Source of the DNA: Robiginitomaculum sp.
Lineage (GTDB): Bacteria; Pseudomonadota; Alphaproteobacteria; Caulobacterales; Maricaulaceae
Assembly: GCA_026993275.1 (NCBI GenBank)
Contig: JALWUB010000311.1
Span: 1-16,379, forward strand
DNA length: 16,379 nucleotides
Direction: 5' to 3'
Shown here: positions 14,925-16,379 of the stretch, piece by piece
Layout: the number at the start of each line of letters is the position of its first letter
Position numbering within the stretch: position 1 is the first letter of the stretch
The notes under the pieces: model-generated
Seen by the model: the letters and a program-made list of their open reading frames with translations, nothing else
The model's database searches: none
Told to the model about the DNA's origin: nothing
Program-made: the position numbers and the translations under genes

Positions 14925-14939
14925 AGGGTCTGAACGCAA
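14925..14939. repeat. Right inverted-repeat end flanking fkbM
   Basis: AGGGTCTGAACGCAA is the inverted partner of 13859-13873 (13 of 15 positions). The end-to-end distance of the pair is 1,081 bases, and fkbM is the only gene between them. Confidence 0.45.
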
Positions 14940-14947
14940 CTGACTTG

Positions 14948-14983
14948 CCTGTTCTGCGCATGTGAATTTATGTGCTGAACAGG
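14948..14983. repeat. 14-bp hairpin arms
   Basis: CCTGTTCTGCGCAT (14948-14961) pairs with ATGTGCTGAACAGG (14970-14983) at 12 of 14 positions around an eight-base loop GTGAATTT. No T-run follows on either strand. Confidence 0.6.
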
Positions 14984-15005
14984 AGGGAGAGTGCAGGATA
15001 TGTGG

Positions 15006-15024
15006 GGCATGTTCAAACCATGCC
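15006..15024. repeat. 6-bp hairpin
   Basis: GGCATG (15006-15011) and CATGCC (15019-15024) are perfectly complementary around the loop TTCAAAC. It lies between two longer hairpins and may be part of one folded unit. Confidence 0.4.
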
Positions 15025-15057
15025 GGCGACGCGTTTCCGTTACTGGGTCTTGTCCCG

Positions 15058-15082
15058 GCAAAAGGTCCGGTGGACCTTTTGC
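15058..15082. repeat. Perfect 11-bp hairpin with 3-base loop
   Basis: GCAAAAGGTCC (15058-15068) and GGACCTTTTGC (15072-15082) are perfectly complementary with loop GGT. This is the strongest short inverted repeat in the right part of the window. The bases after it on both strands are not T-rich, so a simple intrinsic terminator is unlikely. Confidence 0.75.
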
Positions 15083-15140
15083 GGAACGAACGCCCGATGG
15101 GCAGGGCGAAAATCTGCTGCGCATATGAGAGTTTGGCATG

Positions 15141-15215
15141 AAAGCCCCGTCTGCGGCGCAAACGCAGCGCGAACAGAAGCAGTCCTGTCTTTCACCGCGT
15201 TTGCTGGCAATTATA
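15141..15215. repeat. Imperfect direct repeat, right copy (partner at 13751)
   Basis: Shares the order CTGCG-CGCAAACGC, GAACAG, CCTG, TTTGCTG with 13751-13829 in the same orientation, with no gaps needed after the first ten bases. It ends about 70 bases before the 3' end of pntB. Confidence 0.55.
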
Positions 15216-15287
15216 TCTTTCTCACTGTCTGATCGCTCGTCCTTTTCCGGGCGGGATGCAAGGCATTATCACCTTGGAGAGCACAGT

Positions 15288-16379
15288 CTAAAGCGCCTTG
15301 TTGATCTCCTCGACCATTTTCTTGGCGTCATTGAGCAGCATCATGGTGTTGTCGCGGTAGAAAAGCGGGTTGTCGATGCCGGCATAGCCGGAGCCGAGCG
15401 AGCGCTTGACGAACATCACCGTGCGCGCCTTCCACACTTCCAGCACCGGCATGCCGTAGATGGGCGAGGACGGATCTTCCTCGGCGGCCGGGTTGGTAAC
15501 GTCATTGGCGCCGATGACAAAGGCGACATCGGCGGTGCCGAACTCGGAATTGATGTCCTCGAGCTCGAACACCTCGTCATAGGGCACGTCGGCCTCGGCG
15601 AGCAGCACGTTCATGTGCCCGGGCATGCGCCCTGCGACCGGGTGAATGGCGTATTTGATCTCCACGCCTTCTTCCTTGAGCAGGGTCGCCATTTCCTTCA
15701 GCGCGTGCTGGGCCTGGGCCACGGCCATGCCATAGCCCGGCACGATGATGACCTTGGAGGCATTTTTGAGGATGAAGGCGGCATCTTCGGCAGAGCCGCG
15801 CTTGACCGTGCGCTCAATGCCGGAATCGCTGCTGGCTGTGGCGGTTTCGCCAAAGCCGCCCATGATCACCGAGATGAACGAGCGGTTCATGCCCTTGCAC
15901 ATGATGTAGGAGAGGATCGCCCCCGAAGAGCCGACCAGCGCCCCGGTGATCAACAGCGCGGTGTTCTGCAGCGTGAAGCCCAGTGCCGCCGCGGCCCAGC
16001 CGGAATAGGAATTGAGCATGGAGATGACCACCGGCATGTCGGCGCCGCCAATGGGGATGATCAGCAGCACGCCAAACACCAGCGCCACCAGGGTCAGCAT
16101 CCAGAACACCGAATGTGCCGCGCCATGCGAGAACACCAGGATCAGCATCAGCAGAAAGGCGGCGCCCAGCAGGCCCAGATTGATCTTGTGGCGCTGGGGC
16201 AGGATGATCGGCTTGCCGGACATGTTGCCATTGAGCTTGGCAAAGGCGATGACCGAGCCGGAAAAGGTCACGGCGCCGATGAAAACGCCAAGGGAAAGCT
16301 CGATCAGCGATTGCAGGTGCAGCGAGCCGTCGGCATTGGCAATGCCAAAACTGTGCGGCGCATAAAGCGCCGAGGCGGC
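15288..16379 (-). CDS. pntB: NAD(P) transhydrogenase beta subunit, 5' end missing
   Basis: The frame is open to the right edge and gives 363 residues plus a stop; about 100 N-terminal residues of a protein of about 465 lie outside. PntB with PntA forms the inner-membrane proton-translocating transhydrogenase that makes NADPH from NADH. Visible are membrane helices of domain II (for example LIELSLGVFIGAVTFSGSV, then hydrophobic runs up to fragment residue about 160) and the NADP-binding domain III from about 185, with GYGMAVAQAQ (215-224), HPVAGRMPGHMNVLLAEA, GANDVTNPAA, and KRSLGSGYAGIDNPLF. A GTG at 16271 reads as an internal valine, because upstream codons also match the family (ALYAPHSFGI, SLIELSLG). 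pntA is expected upstream, beyond the window. Confidence 0.96.
   Translation of the reverse strand, partial: AASALYAPHSFGIANADGSLHLQSLIELSLGVFIGAVTFSGSVIAFAKLNGNMSGKPIILPQRHKINLGLLGAAFLLMLILVFSHGAAHSVFWMLTLVALVFGVLLIIPIGGADMPVVISMLNSYSGWAAAALGFTLQNTALLITGALVGSSGAILSYIMCKGMNRSFISVIMGGFGETATASSDSGIERTVKRGSAEDAAFILKNASKVIIVPGYGMAVAQAQHALKEMATLLKEEGVEIKYAIHPVAGRMPGHMNVLLAEADVPYDEVFELEDINSEFGTADVAFVIGANDVTNPAAEEDPSSPIYGMPVLEVWKARTVMFVKRSLGSGYAGIDNPLFYRDNTMMLLNDAKKMVEEINKAL

Larger units (their letters stand above)
14776..15287. other. Non-coding region between pntB and fkbM, hairpin-rich
   Basis: No credible gene is seen. The part next to fkbM (14776-14880) is AT-rich and should hold its promoter, which I could not pin down. 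From about 14925 to 15215 the GC content rises again and several inverted repeats follow each other, listed separately. Minus-strand frames through 14892-15161 exist in two registers but have no ribosome site or domain. Confidence 0.6.

Noticed and set aside
14892..15161. Minus-strand frames of 79 and 89 residues in the hairpin-rich region
   Set aside because: Both run through inverted repeats in different registers, with no ribosome site or recognisable domain; more likely translations of a non-coding repeat.
16200..16271. GTG at 16271 as the pntB start
   Set aside because: The frame continues upstream to the window edge with codons matching the family, so this GTG is an internal valine.

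Overview
The window looks like a chromosomal segment of an alphaproteobacterium. The genome is GC-rich. It carries a ubiquinol-cytochrome c chaperone-family gene divergent from a BamE/SmpA-like lipoprotein, an alphaproteobacterial-style cpaB-cpaC-x-cpaE-cpaF-tadB-tadC pilus operon, a proton-translocating transhydrogenase beta subunit, and many palindromic interspersed repeats of the type common in this class. I cannot fix the order; Sphingomonadales, Kordiimonadales or Caulobacterales-like lineages would all fit.

Left part (1-3714): the tail of a GGDEF-domain (diguanylate cyclase) gene ends convergently against a complete periplasmic dipeptidyl peptidase IV (S9 family). Divergent from the peptidase is a 318-codon gene of unknown function that starts at a GTG. 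A tRNA gene with CAU anticodon, most likely the lysidine-modified tRNA-Ile2, follows.

Repeat zone (3715-4807): about 1.1 kb with no credible gene, holding a two-copy 84-85 base direct repeat, each copy with a perfect 10-bp hairpin, and several other hairpins of REP type. It is followed by the bamE-like lipoprotein (minus) and the cytochrome bc1 chaperone (plus), divergent from each other. A 127-base element with 11-bp perfect terminal inverted repeats (5937-6063) separates the chaperone from the pilus operon.

Tad/Flp pilus operon (6110-13214, minus strand): seven genes, tightly packed or overlapping, encode CpaB, the CpaC secretin, a small lipoprotein in the place usually held by cpaD, the CpaE/TadZ localisation ATPase, the CpaF/TadA motor ATPase, and the inner-membrane platform proteins TadB and TadC. 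Together they would form the outer-membrane pore, periplasmic parts, motor and platform of a Tad pilus. No flp pilin, prepilin peptidase (cpaA/tadV), tadD, tadE or tadG is in the window, so the operon must depend on genes elsewhere or be reduced.

Right part (13215-16379): an AT-rich stretch holds one FkbM-type methyltransferase gene. It is bracketed by 15-base imperfect inverted repeats and, outside these, by roughly 75-base imperfect direct repeats, which suggests acquisition by transfer. Downstream lies a hairpin-rich non-coding stretch of about 300 bases, then pntB, whose 5' end runs off the window.

I did not find a clearly new multi-gene system. The observations most worth following are the short lipoprotein replacing cpaD together with the degenerate CpaE, the FkbM islet with its nested repeats, and the structured non-coding DNA beside it.
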